Source: Pseudomonadota bacterium | GTDB lineage: Bacteria; Pseudomonadota; Alphaproteobacteria; Rhizobiales; Rhizobiaceae | NCBI GenBank assembly: GCA_023451735.1 | Contig: JAEXYH010000005.1 | Location: 54,962 to 118,961 of the forward strand | Reading direction: 5' to 3' | DNA length: 64,000 nt | Notes under the pieces: generated by a model | What the model was told of the DNA's origin: nothing | Databases searched by the model: none | Seen by the model: the letters and a program-made list of their open reading frames with translations, nothing else | Position numbers and translations under genes: made by a program | Shown: positions 1-9,600 of the stretch, piece after piece | Numbering within the stretch: position 1 is the first letter of the stretch | Layout: each line of letters begins with the position of its first letter

Positions 1-431
1 GTCACGGGTGCCCTTTTTCATGCCGGGTCTGCGGTCCGTAGTGCCCGCCCCTTGCTCGCCCTGCGGGAAAGCATTGATTCCAAAATGGAATGCGGCCGCG
101 ATAGGACCGAAAGCAAATTCCATTCGCCTGAATGGCCATGAAAATTTTCCGATAAATTCATGTATAAGAAAATAAATTACACAAAATAGTGCGAAATCTG
201 AAAATCCATTGACTTGGCTTTGATTTGGCGCATTATGAAGAAAATAAATTACACCGAAACGGTGAGCGGGCGAACTGAGGAAAACGGGAAATCGAATGAT
301 CCCGGAGCACCAAGACTGTCGGTAAGCGACATCCAGGCGAGCTCCGGCAGACTTCAAATCAGCACAACATGGCAACGGCATTCGGGCACGGCAGCGTCGC
401 CCTGAGGCCGAAGTGTATTCGGATAACAGAC
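1..431. other. gene-free upstream region
   Basis: No convincing coding sequence is visible. The stretch from about 120 to 260 is AT-rich compared with its surroundings and holds a direct repeat and a possible promoter, described separately. A short open frame at 214-405 overlaps the promoter and lacks a ribosome binding site or family resemblance, so it is not called. The first 60 bases could belong to an upstream gene outside the window, but nothing shows it. Confidence 0.6.
166..254 (+). promoter_or_regulatory. direct-repeat operator flanking a possible promoter
   Basis: The 17-mer AAGAAAATAAATTACAC occurs at 166-182 and again at 238-254, 72 bp apart and on the same face if the helix is about 10.3 bp per turn. 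Between them is a sigma70-like pair, TTGACT at 209-214 and CATTAT at 231-236 (16 bp spacer), so the second copy would sit on the transcription start. This is the expected geometry for a repressor controlling the metallopeptidase / ABC operon that starts at 432. The regulator is not encoded beside it. Seen: repeats and promoter-like boxes. Inferred: repression. Confidence 0.45.
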
Positions 432-1913
432 ATGCGCATCTTCACCGCCTCGCTGGCGACCGAAACGAACACTTTTTCTCCCGTGCCAACGGATATGAAC
501 GCCTTCAAGGCGGCGTTTTATGCCGGGCCGGGCGAACATCCCGATACGCCGACCCTGTGCTCTTCCGTCGTCCCGATCCTGCGCCGCCGCGGCAAGGCCG
601 AAGGCTTCACCGTCATCGAAGGCACGTCCTGCTGGGCCGAGCCTGCCGGCCTGATCCAGCGCCAGACCTACGAGACGCTGCGCGACCAGATCCTTGCCGA
701 ACTCAAAGCCGCCCTGCCCGTCGATGGCGTCGTCCTCGGCCTCCACGGCGCGATGGCCGCGCAAGGGTATGACGATCCCGAAGGCGATCTTCTTTCCCGC
801 GTCCGCGAAATCGTCGGCCCCGACGTGCTGATCGCCGCCGAATTCGACCCGCACAGCCATCTCACCGCGCTGCGCGTCGCCAACCTCAACATCATGGCGG
901 CCTTCCTCGAATTCCCCCATACGGATTTCGAACAGCGCGGCGAACACGTCGTCGAACTCGCGCTTCAGGCGCTGCATGGAAACATCAAGCCGGTCATCTC
1001 CACATTCGACTGCCGCATGATCACCATCTTCCCGACCAGCCGCGAACCGATGCGCTCCTTCGTTGATCGCATGCAGGCGATGGAAGGCAAGGACGGCATC
1101 CTGTCCGCCTCCGTCATCCACGGTTTCATGGCCGGCGACCTGCCCGACATGGGCACCCGCATCGTCGTCGTCACCGACAATGACAAAGCCAAGGGCGACG
1201 CACTGGCCGCAAAACTCGGCCACGAGCTTTATAGCCTGCGCAAGACCACCGCGATGCCGATGTTCGATACCGAGGCCGGTCTCGACAAGGCCATCGCCAT
1301 CCGCGCCGCGCATCCGGAAAAGCCGGTCACCATCGCCGATGTCTGGGACAATCCCGGCGGCGGCGTTGCCGGTGACGCCACCTATATCCTGCGCCGGATG
1401 ATGGAACGCGGCATGGATGATTTCGCCGTCGCCACCATCTGGGACCCGATCGCCGTCACTTTCTGCCACGCGGCCGGTGAAGGTGCGGAGCTGGCATTGC
1501 GCGTCGGCGGCAAGTCGAGCCCCGAGGGCGGCGATCCGCTGGATCTGCGCGTCACCGTGCAAAAGGTTTTCGATGCCGGCTGGCAGAGCTTTCGCAATTC
1601 GCGCGTCACGCTCGGCAGCGCAGCCGTCATCCGCCCGGTCGGCACCAATATCGATATCGTGCTGATCACCAGCCGCACCCAGACTTATGAGCCGGATATC
1701 TTCTCCAATCAGGGCATCGATTTCGCCTCGAAATCCTACATGCTGATCAAGTCGACCAACCATTTTTACGCCGGCTTCCAGCCGGTCTCGTCCGAGATCG
1801 TCTATATCGCCGCGCCGACCTCCTATCCGACCAACCCGGCGACGACGCCCTATCGCAAGGCGAGCCTCAAGCTCTGGCCGCGCGTGGCAGATCCGCTGGG
1901 ACTGGACGCCTGA
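432..1913 (+). CDS. M81 family metallopeptidase (MlrC-type)
   Basis: 493 aa, about the usual length for the M81/MlrC family (microcystinase C and DUF1485-type relatives), which are zinc peptidases thought to cleave small linear peptides in the cytoplasm. The N-terminus MRIFTASLATETNTFSP is typical, and E11, D139, H141 and H163 have the spacing expected of the metal ligands in MlrC. No signal peptide. The open frame extends upstream to 369, but the ATG at 432 begins exactly where family similarity begins. It sits 80 bp before a peptide-type ABC binding protein in the same orientation. This pairing is common in rhizobia and suggests that it processes an imported peptide or peptide-like compound. 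The true substrate is unknown. Confidence 0.85.
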   Translation: MRIFTASLATETNTFSPVPTDMNAFKAAFYAGPGEHPDTPTLCSSVVPILRRRGKAEGFTVIEGTSCWAEPAGLIQRQTYETLRDQILAELKAALPVDGVVLGLHGAMAAQGYDDPEGDLLSRVREIVGPDVLIAAEFDPHSHLTALRVANLNIMAAFLEFPHTDFEQRGEHVVELALQALHGNIKPVISTFDCRMITIFPTSREPMRSFVDRMQAMEGKDGILSASVIHGFMAGDLPDMGTRIVVVTDNDKAKGDALAAKLGHELYSLRKTTAMPMFDTEAGLDKAIAIRAAHPEKPVTIADVWDNPGGGVAGDATYILRRMMERGMDDFAVATIWDPIAVTFCHAAGEGAELALRVGGKSSPEGGDPLDLRVTVQKVFDAGWQSFRNSRVTLGSAAVIRPVGTNIDIVLITSRTQTYEPDIFSNQGIDFASKSYMLIKSTNHFYAGFQPVSSEIVYIAAPTSYPTNPATTPYRKASLKLWPRVADPLGLDA

Positions 1914-1993
1914 CATTCCGGCCGGACAGGAAAGCCGGCCGAAAGACTAAACCGAACCGAACGCAACAAACTGGACATGATAAGGGGATGACC

Positions 1994-3511
1994 ATGAAAA
2001 AGAGTGCACTTGTTCTGATGACGCTGGCGGCCTTGGCCGGCACCAGCAGCCTCGCAATGGCGCAGGCGACTGACGGCGTGTTGACCGTTGCCACGATCGG
2101 CGAGCCGCCGACGCTCGACGTGATGCAGACAGCGACCGATATCGTACTGACCATCGACCAGCACATTTTCGAAACGCTCTACACCTATGACGCCGAATGG
2201 AAGTCCGTACCGCTGCTCGCAGCCGGCATGCCGAAGATTTCCGAGGACGGCCTCACCTACACGATCCCGCTGCGCGAAGGCGTAAAATTCCATGACGGCA
2301 GCGATTTCGATGCCAAGGATGTCACCGCCTCCCTGAAGCGCTGGATGGCGGTCAACTCCAAGGGCAAGCAGGTTGCAGCAATCGTCGAAAGCCTGACGGA
2401 AGAGGGCGATCATGCCGTCGTCTTCAAGCTGAAGTCGCGTTATGCACCGCTGCTCGCCACCCTGTCGCAAGCCTCCGTCATCCTGCCGTCGGAAAAGATC
2501 GCCGACACTCTCACCGAATTCGTCGGCACCGGCCCCTATGCTCTCAAGGAGCGCAAGCCCGACCAGTACACCCAGCTCGTCCGTTTCGACGGCTACAAGT
2601 CGCCTGAAGGCGAGCCGAGCAACTATGCCGGCAAGCGCGAAGCGATCGCCAAGGAAATCCGGTTCGTTCCGGTTCCCGATGCCAATACCCGCGTCGAAGG
2701 CCTGATCTCCGGCCAGTTCGATTATGCGGATTCGCTGCCGGTCAGCGCATTCGAGCGCGTCGAAAAGAGCGGCAACGCCAAGCCCGTCATCTTCCGCGAT
2801 GCCGGCTGGGCGTCGATGAACATGAACATGAAGGAAGGCCTGCTCGCCAAGAAGGAACTGCGTCAGGCGGTTCAGGTTGCTCTCAACCCGAACGACATGA
2901 TGATGGCCGCCTTCTCTGACGACCGCTTCTTCAGCGTCGACGCCTCGATCTTCCCGGAAGGTTCCTTCTGGCACACCGAAGCCGGTGTCGAGCGTTACGG
3001 CGACGGCAATCCGGAAGAAGCTGCAAAGCTGCTCGAAGCCGGCGGTTACGACGGAACCCCGATCCGCCTTCTGACCAGCCGCCAATACGAATTCCACTAC
3101 AAGATCGGCGAAGTCGCCAAGGCCTATCTCGAAGCCGCCGGCTTCAAGGTCGATCTGCAGGTGGTCGACTGGGCAACGCTCACCACCCGCCGCGCGGATA
3201 GTAAGGCATGGGACATCTTCATCACCCATTCCAACTTCCCGGGTGACCCGACGACGATCAACACGATCACCGACAGCTATCCGGGCTGGTACGTGTCCGA
3301 TCAGAAGGCAAAGGCTGTCGCCACCTACATGGACGCCACCACCGATGATGCCAAGAAGGCGGCATGGGACGGCATCCAGACGGTCATCTATGATGATGCA
3401 CCGCTCTACAAGGTCGGCAACTTCAATGCCGTTTCCGGCGTCGCCAACGGCGTTTCCGGTTACGAGCCGACCTACTGGCCGCATTTCTGGAACGTCAGCC
3501 CGAAGAAGTAA
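1994..3511 (+). CDS. ABC transporter substrate-binding protein, family 5 (peptide/opine type)
   Basis: 505 aa with an N-terminal secretory signal (MKKSALVLMTLAALAG, cleavage expected after AMA-QA), then an SBP_bac_5 / DppA-like fold: early GEPPTLDV motif, GVKFHDGS segment and a late ITDSYPGWY region. It would bind its ligand in the periplasm and deliver it to the two permeases downstream. An ATG also exists at 1988, but AAGGGG at 1982-1987 abuts it, whereas 1994 lies 6 bp from that Shine-Dalgarno and gives a normal signal peptide. Family 5 binders carry di/oligopeptides, nickel, opines and some sugars, so the ligand cannot be read from sequence. The preceding M81 peptidase favours a peptide-like ligand. 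Confidence 0.9.
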   Translation: MKKSALVLMTLAALAGTSSLAMAQATDGVLTVATIGEPPTLDVMQTATDIVLTIDQHIFETLYTYDAEWKSVPLLAAGMPKISEDGLTYTIPLREGVKFHDGSDFDAKDVTASLKRWMAVNSKGKQVAAIVESLTEEGDHAVVFKLKSRYAPLLATLSQASVILPSEKIADTLTEFVGTGPYALKERKPDQYTQLVRFDGYKSPEGEPSNYAGKREAIAKEIRFVPVPDANTRVEGLISGQFDYADSLPVSAFERVEKSGNAKPVIFRDAGWASMNMNMKEGLLAKKELRQAVQVALNPNDMMMAAFSDDRFFSVDASIFPEGSFWHTEAGVERYGDGNPEEAAKLLEAGGYDGTPIRLLTSRQYEFHYKIGEVAKAYLEAAGFKVDLQVVDWATLTTRRADSKAWDIFITHSNFPGDPTTINTITDSYPGWYVSDQKAKAVATYMDATTDDAKKAAWDGIQTVIYDDAPLYKVGNFNAVSGVANGVSGYEPTYWPHFWNVSPKK

Positions 3512-3518
3512 GGTCAGA

Positions 3519-3611
3519 GCAATTCCAGTAAAAGCGGCAACCCGTATTGCTGGAATTGCGATGAAACAAGAAGACAGAGCAGTTTCGCGTTTCGAAAGGC
3601 GGAACTGCTCT
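3519..3611. repeat. double palindromic intergenic repeat behind the binding protein
   Basis: Two hairpins follow the binding-protein stop. GCAATTCCAG (3519-3528) pairs with CTGGAATTGC (3550-3559), and AGAGCAGTT (3576-3584) pairs with AACTGCTCT (3603-3611). The same element family recurs near 9267, 14927 and 46445. No U-run follows, so it is more likely an mRNA-stabilising or attenuating element between the highly expressed binding protein and the permease genes than a full terminator. Confidence 0.7.
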
Positions 3612-3631
3612 AAAGAGACTAGGAACCGACT

Positions 3632-4582
3632 ATGGCAAGGATCGCACAGGCGCTGCTGAAACGGCTGGGGGGCATGGCAATCGTGCTCGCCCTCGTCGTG
3701 ACGGTGGTCTTCATCATCGTTCGCGTCACGCCCGGCGATCCTGCCGCCGTCATGCTGGGGTCGGATGCGACCCCAGCCGATATCGCGCAATTGCGTGAGA
3801 AGATGGGGCTCGATGCGCCGCTCCTCATGCAATATGGCCAGTTCGTTCTGGGCATATTGCAGGGTGATCTCGGCCAGTCGATCTTCCTCAACCAGCCGGT
3901 CACGACGGCGCTTGCCGCGCGGGCCGAGCCGACTTTCTTCCTCACCCTGTTCTCGATCCTGATCGCGGTTGCGATCGCGCTGCCGGTCGGCATCCTGTCG
4001 GCGGTCAAGCGCGGCACGGTCTTCGACCAGATCGTCGTGACGCTCACCATGGTCGCCGCCAGTGTCCCGAGCTTCTGGCTCGGCCTGATCCTGATCCAGG
4101 TTTTTGCCGTCGGTCAGGGCTGGTTTCCAGCCTCCGGTTACGGCGGCCCCGAAACACCTTTCTTCGAACGCCTGCACCATCTCGTTCTGCCGGCCGTGGC
4201 ACTCGGCGTCGTCAACTCGGCACTGATCACCCGCTTCACCCGTGCCGCGATGCTCGATGTCCTGGGCGATGATTACGTCCGCACCGCCCGCGCCAAAGGC
4301 GCCGGCGAGGGCCGCGTCATCCTCAAGCATGCCCTGAAGAACGCGATGATCCCGATCATCACCGTCATCGGCCTGTCGGTCGCCATGCTGGTTGCCGGTG
4401 CCGTCGTCACCGAAACCGTCTTCGGCCTTCCGGGCGTCGGCAATCTCGTCGTCTCGGCCGTGCTGCGCCGCGATTATCCGGTCATCCAGGGCGCGCTGCT
4501 CGTGGTTGCCGCCATCTATGTCCTCATCAACTTCATCGTCGACATGCTTTATATTCTCGTTGATCCCAGGGTGCGCCTATGA
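3632..4582 (+). CDS. ABC transporter permease, DppB/GsiC type
   Basis: 316 aa integral membrane protein of the BPD_transp_1 family. The N-terminal membrane segment at about residues 9-30, the soluble loop with RVTPGDPAAVMLG, and the LREKMGLD motif are characteristic of DppB-like subunits. The EAA-type loop reads DVLGDDYVRTARAKGAGEG at about 205-225, followed by the usual VLKHALKNAMIPIIT-type segment. It forms the inner-membrane channel with the next gene. It starts 120 bp after the binding protein, across the double palindrome, and its last four bases overlap the start of the next permease (ATGA), so these two are translationally coupled. Confidence 0.92.
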   Translation: MARIAQALLKRLGGMAIVLALVVTVVFIIVRVTPGDPAAVMLGSDATPADIAQLREKMGLDAPLLMQYGQFVLGILQGDLGQSIFLNQPVTTALAARAEPTFFLTLFSILIAVAIALPVGILSAVKRGTVFDQIVVTLTMVAASVPSFWLGLILIQVFAVGQGWFPASGYGGPETPFFERLHHLVLPAVALGVVNSALITRFTRAAMLDVLGDDYVRTARAKGAGEGRVILKHALKNAMIPIITVIGLSVAMLVAGAVVTETVFGLPGVGNLVVSAVLRRDYPVIQGALLVVAAIYVLINFIVDMLYILVDPRVRL

Positions 4583-5442
4583 CCACGATGGCCTCCCTCT
4601 CCATGCCCTTCGCATCCGGCCTGCGCCGCCTGTTCGGCAACCGCGCCATGCTGTTCGGCGCGATCATCCTGGCGATCGTCATTCTGGCCGCGCTGCTTGC
4701 CCCTTGGGTCGCGCCTTACGCGCCGAACAAGCTGTCGATCATCAACAAGCTGAAGCCGCCGTCGATGACGAACTTCTTCGGCACCGACGAATTCGGCCGT
4801 GATATCTTCTCCCGCGCCATCTTCGCCGGCCGCATCTCGCTGCTCGTCAGCCTCGGCGTCGTCGTCATCTCGACTGTGCTCGGCGTCATCCTCGGTGTCG
4901 CCGCCGGCTTCTTCCGCCGCCTCGATGCACCGATCTCGCGCCTGCTCGATGCGATGATGTCCTTCCCGGATATCCTGCTCGCCATTGCGCTCGTCGCCGC
5001 TCTCGGTCCGTCGCTGACGACCGTAATCCTCGCACTCGGTATCACCTATGCGCCGCGTCTTGCCCGTATCGTTCGCGGCTCGACGCTGGTGCTGCGCGAA
5101 CTGCCCTATATCGAGGCCGCCGTCGCCATGGGCCTGCCGACCTGGCAGATCCTTGCCCGCCACGTGCTGCTCAACCTCGCATCGCCCATTCTCGTGCAGG
5201 CAACCTTCGTCTTCGCCTCGGCGATGCTCGCCGAAGCAAGCCTCTCCTTCCTCGGCGTCGGCGTTTCCACCGACATGCCGACCTGGGGCACGATGCTGGC
5301 ATCCGGCCGCGAATACATGAACAACGCTCCGTGGCTGATGGTGTTTCCGGGGCTGGCCATCGTCTTCTCGGTTCTCTCCCTGCAATTGCTGGGCGACGGC
5401 CTGCGCGATCTCGTCGATCCGCGTCTCGCCAAGGAAAGCTGA
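4579..5442 (+). CDS. ABC transporter permease, DppC type
   Basis: 287 aa DppC/OppC-like permease. It has an N-terminal membrane segment, the soluble GTDEFGRDIFSRAIFAGRIS motif diagnostic of DppC subunits, five further membrane spans and an EAA loop (RELPYIEAAVAMGLP) at about 174-188. It pairs with the upstream DppB-type subunit, with which it shares an ATGA overlap. It is followed after 2 bp by the ATPase gene. Complete, with nothing unusual seen. Confidence 0.92.
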   Translation: MTTMASLSMPFASGLRRLFGNRAMLFGAIILAIVILAALLAPWVAPYAPNKLSIINKLKPPSMTNFFGTDEFGRDIFSRAIFAGRISLLVSLGVVVISTVLGVILGVAAGFFRRLDAPISRLLDAMMSFPDILLAIALVAALGPSLTTVILALGITYAPRLARIVRGSTLVLRELPYIEAAVAMGLPTWQILARHVLLNLASPILVQATFVFASAMLAEASLSFLGVGVSTDMPTWGTMLASGREYMNNAPWLMVFPGLAIVFSVLSLQLLGDGLRDLVDPRLAKES

Positions 5443-5444
5443 AC

Positions 5445-7247
<1,803 letters not shown>

Positions 7248-7249
7248 AA

Positions 7250-7286
7250 CAATGCCGGCAAAAGCATAAGGCAATTGCCGGCATTG
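7250..7286 (+). terminator. hairpin behind the double ATPase
   Basis: CAATGCCGGCAA (7250-7261) and TTGCCGGCATTG (7275-7286) form a perfect 12-bp stem with a 13-nt loop directly after the ATPase stop. There is no U-tract, so it may attenuate or protect the mRNA rather than end it. The ridA-like gene begins 51 bp later and could still be co-transcribed. Confidence 0.6.
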
Positions 7287-7337
7287 CAAAACCGGATACC
7301 CCCTGCCCCTGCCCCACTGGAATAGAAAGACGATCCC

Positions 7338-7733
7338 ATGACCAGCAAGAAACTCATCCGTTACGATGTCGCCGACGCCCAGGCCGGCGGCCAGCGCCGC
7401 CCTTTCGCCAAGGCCGTCCGCGCCGGTGATTTCGTTTACGTTTCGGGCCAGGTCCCGACCGTCGATGGCGAAGTCATCGTCGGCAATATCGTCGCCCAGA
7501 CCGAACAGGTGATCGCCAACATCAAGTCGGTTCTGGCGCTTGCCGACTGCACGCTGGAACATGTCGTCAAGGTCAATGTCTGGCTCGACGACGCCCGCGA
7601 TTTCTCCAGCTTCAACGCCGTCTTCCAGAAGCACTTCATCGACCACCCGCCGGCCCGCTCCACCGTCGAATCCCCGATGATGGTCGACGTCAAGGTCGAG
7701 ATGGACGTGATCGCGTACAAGCCGCTGGATTGA
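7338..7733 (+). CDS. RidA family protein (YjgF/YER057c/UK114)
   Basis: 131 aa, normal length for the Rid superfamily. RidA enzymes hydrolyse reactive enamines/imines formed during amino-acid catabolism. The C-terminal PPARSTVE segment places Arg at residue 107, equivalent to the catalytic arginine of RidA proper, and VKVNVWLDDARDF is the typical beta-strand region. The protein should form a cytoplasmic trimer. It follows the ABC importer in the same direction and faces the DapA-like gene. The surrounding set (peptidase, importer, Rid, aldolase/lyase) suggests breakdown of an imported amino-acid-like compound that generates an imine. The specific substrate is inference only. Confidence 0.88.
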   Translation: MTSKKLIRYDVADAQAGGQRRPFAKAVRAGDFVYVSGQVPTVDGEVIVGNIVAQTEQVIANIKSVLALADCTLEHVVKVNVWLDDARDFSSFNAVFQKHFIDHPPARSTVESPMMVDVKVEMDVIAYKPLD

Positions 7734-7741
7734 TAGGGAAA

Positions 7742-7779
7742 AACCGGCGGGAGACATTCCGTGTTGGAATCCGCCGGTT
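7742..7779 (+). terminator. terminator after ridA-like gene
   Basis: AACCGGCGG at 7742-7750 pairs with CCGCCGGTT at 7771-7779; an inner ATTCC/GGAAT pair shortens the loop. It is followed by ATTTC. It begins 8 bp after the ridA stop, so it probably ends the plus-strand operon. Confidence 0.65.
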
Positions 7780-7805
7780 ATTTCAAGCGCCCCCCCTCTA
7801 CGGTC

Positions 7806-7834
7806 GTCATCCTCGGGCTTGACCCGAGGATGAC
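7806..7834. repeat. GTCATCCTCGGG palindrome between convergent genes
   Basis: GTCATCCTCGGG (7806-7817) and CCCGAGGATGAC (7823-7834) form a perfect 12-bp stem with loop CTTGA. This exact palindrome is a very common dispersed element in alphaproteobacterial genomes. Its position between convergent genes fits use as a bidirectional terminator. Confidence 0.7.
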
Positions 7835-7870
7835 AACTGAGAGGAAGGCGTTCTCCCGGTAGCGAGCGCC

Positions 7871-8797
7871 TTAAAGCGCCGCCCGCTTGTCGTGCCTCGC
7901 CACCCGCGCCAGCAGGTAGTCCACCTCGGCCTTCGCTGTCGCCGTCAGCATCTGCGCCGGCTTGCGCTGCGCGTCCGAGGCAATCACCCCGCGCCGCTTC
8001 AACACGTGCTTGCGCACGGCAAGTCCCACACCCAACTGCTGTTCGTAACGGATCAGCGGCAGATGCGCGTCGAACAGATCATGCGCCTCGTCGCGCTTGC
8101 CTTCAGCAAACAGCGACACAAGCTCCGTCAGCATGTCGGGGAAACCGTAGCCGGTCATCGCGCCGTCTGCGCCGCGCTCCGGCTCGAAATCGAGGAACAT
8201 CCCGCCATTGCCGCAGAGGATGGAAAATTCGCGCAGCTCGCCGGACTTCTGCATGGCGCGCAGCTTGGAGATTTTCTCCAGCCCCGGCCAGTCCTCATGC
8301 TTCAGCATCAGGCAGGACGGATGATTGGAGATCACCCTGGCAATCACGCCGGGAGAGATGACGACATTCAGCGTCAGCGGATAATCCTGCAGCACCCAGG
8401 GCACATCGTCGCCAACCGCTTCCACCGCACCGGCGAAGTAGTTGATGATCTGGTCGTCGGTCCTGAGCGCCGGGGTAGGCGCGATCATTACCCCGGCAGC
8501 GCCCATGTCCATCGAATTGCGGGCCAGCGAGCGCATCGCCGCAAAACCCGGTGCCGAAACACCGACGATCACCGGGATGTTGGCACGTTCTACCACGCGC
8601 TTGATGATCGCCCGGCTTTCTTCCGGCTCCAGCTTCGGCGCCTCGCCCATGATCCCGAGAATGGTAATCCCGGTACAGCCGCTCTCCTGATAAAAATCCG
8701 TCAGCCGGTCGACCGAGTTGAAATCGATCGACCCGTCGTCATGAAACGGCGTGGCGGCGATCGCATAGACGCCCTTGGACTGAGTGCTGAATGTCAT
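7871..8797 (-). CDS. dihydrodipicolinate synthase family protein (DapA-like lyase/aldolase)
   Basis: 308 aa (beta/alpha)8 class I aldolase-family protein. The N-terminus runs into YAIAATPFHDDGSIDF, typical of the DHDPS/NAL family. K166 in LMLKHED is the expected Schiff-base lysine and Y139 in QDYPLTLN the partner tyrosine. The canonical DapA GTTGE loop is replaced by GIMGEAP, which argues for a catabolic aldolase or hydro-lyase rather than lysine biosynthesis. Start chosen at 8797 because CCCGGGAGGAAAC lies just upstream; a further upstream in-frame start lacks this. It is convergent with the RidA gene and divergent from the gap before 9026. The substrate is unknown. Confidence 0.85.
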   Translation of the reverse strand: MTFSTQSKGVYAIAATPFHDDGSIDFNSVDRLTDFYQESGCTGITILGIMGEAPKLEPEESRAIIKRVVERANIPVIVGVSAPGFAAMRSLARNSMDMGAAGVMIAPTPALRTDDQIINYFAGAVEAVGDDVPWVLQDYPLTLNVVISPGVIARVISNHPSCLMLKHEDWPGLEKISKLRAMQKSGELREFSILCGNGGMFLDFEPERGADGAMTGYGFPDMLTELVSLFAEGKRDEAHDLFDAHLPLIRYEQQLGVGLAVRKHVLKRRGVIASDAQRKPAQMLTATAKAEVDYLLARVARHDKRAAL

Positions 8798-9025
8798 GTT
8801 TCCTCCCGGGTATCGAAGCATGTCCGGTTCGGATCATCGCTTCCGATCTGAGCCTAATCAGAATTCGTCGGGGAGGCTATCGTCGAGCGGATGACTGTGT
8901 CTGTCGCACAGACCCCTGCGTAAGGCCCCGCCGCACGTTTCTGGCGCGGGGAACACTGTTTTCATTTTCAAAACAGGCATAAAGCCGGCTCATTTTTCGC
9001 AACCGGCTTTCTCTTCGGAGGCCGA

Positions 9026-9196
9026 TCAGCCCGGAATACCCTGTGGCGGTGTTCCGGTCAGGCTGAAATAGGCATAGGCAGCACAGAAGACCGCGATCAC
9101 GGCCAGAATGGTGAGAACACGCTTCAGCCAGGGCGGCGTCTGGCGCGGTGGTTTCGGCTGTTTCGGCCGCTGGAACTTGATGATGTTGTCGCTCAT
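9026..9196 (-). CDS. small single-span membrane protein, rhizobial hypothetical
   Basis: 56 aa, starting MSDNIIKFQRPKQPKPPRQ and ending GTPPQGIPG, with one hydrophobic segment (about residues 26-46, LTILAVIAVFCAAYAYFS). The basic proline-rich N-terminus suggests an N-in orientation. I recall near-identical small ORFs in other Rhizobiaceae genomes but know of no function. The codon bias matches neighbouring genes, and a longer open frame on the same strand in another frame is its shadow. It stands alone between the DapA-like gene and the LacI-regulated sugar operon. Confidence 0.65.
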   Translation of the reverse strand: MSDNIIKFQRPKQPKPPRQTPPWLKRVLTILAVIAVFCAAYAYFSLTGTPPQGIPG

Positions 9197-9266
9197 GCAA
9201 GCGTTCTAGCCGAGCCGTTGGCGAAAGCCAACGAGGATCGCATGCCTATCCCCGATCGCGCCTGAA

Positions 9267-9354
9267 GCAATTCCAGTGAAAGAGGCAACAGGTTTTGCGT
9301 CCAACAAAGGTCGGAGCAGAGCCACGTTTCAAAGCAAAGAGGATCTGCTCCGAC
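9267..9354. repeat. palindromic intergenic repeat (same family as 3519-3611)
   Basis: Begins with GCAATTCCAGTGAAAG, matching the left part of the element at 3519, and contains GTCGGAGCAGA (9310-9320) paired with TCTGCTCCGAC (9344-9354), a perfect 11-bp stem. It looks like a diverged copy in which the second hairpin is better preserved than the first. Confidence 0.6.
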
Positions 9355-9532
9355 GGAAGATGGCGACTGGTTTCAGAAAGCCGCAAGCTGCCCATGATGA
9401 CCACTGAGATCAGTGCCCGTGCCAACGGCATTCTCCGTATCGGAAAAATCATGCGAGGCCGGGATTTTCGAGGAGCGAAAAAGCCCCGATACGAAGCCTT
9501 TAATTCTCCTCTGAACAAACGCTCAAAAAAAT

Positions 9533-9568
9533 CCAAAACGTTTTGGCTTGACTCCCAAAACGTTTTGG
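9533..9568. promoter_or_regulatory. twin LacI-family operators
   Basis: Two identical perfect palindromes CCAAAACGTTTTGG lie at 9533-9546 and 9555-9568. Their centres are 22 bp apart, about two helical turns, so two dimers would bind the same face. The CG-centred palindrome is the classic LacI/GalR-family operator form. The TTGACT embedded between them (9548-9553) could be a -35 box. They lie 32 bp before the LacI-family gene, pointing to autoregulation and control of the sugar operon. Confidence 0.85.
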
Positions 9569-9600
9569 ATAGGTTTTTATCAAGTCTGGGAGGACATCTA

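Larger units (their letters stand above)
9197..9600. other. gene-free region before the sugar operon
   Basis: Contains the palindromic repeat at 9267-9354 and the twin LacI-type operators at 9533-9568. The open frame running through it into the LacI gene is an upstream extension, not coding, because family similarity begins only at 9601. Confidence 0.7.

Noticed and set aside
214..405. 63-codon open frame before the M81 gene
   Set aside because: It runs through the promoter and operator-like repeat, has no ribosome binding site and no recognisable sequence.
9295..9600. N-terminal extension of the LacI-family gene
   Set aside because: It would translate through the palindromic repeat and the two operators. 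Family similarity and a good ribosome site support the TTG at 9601 instead.
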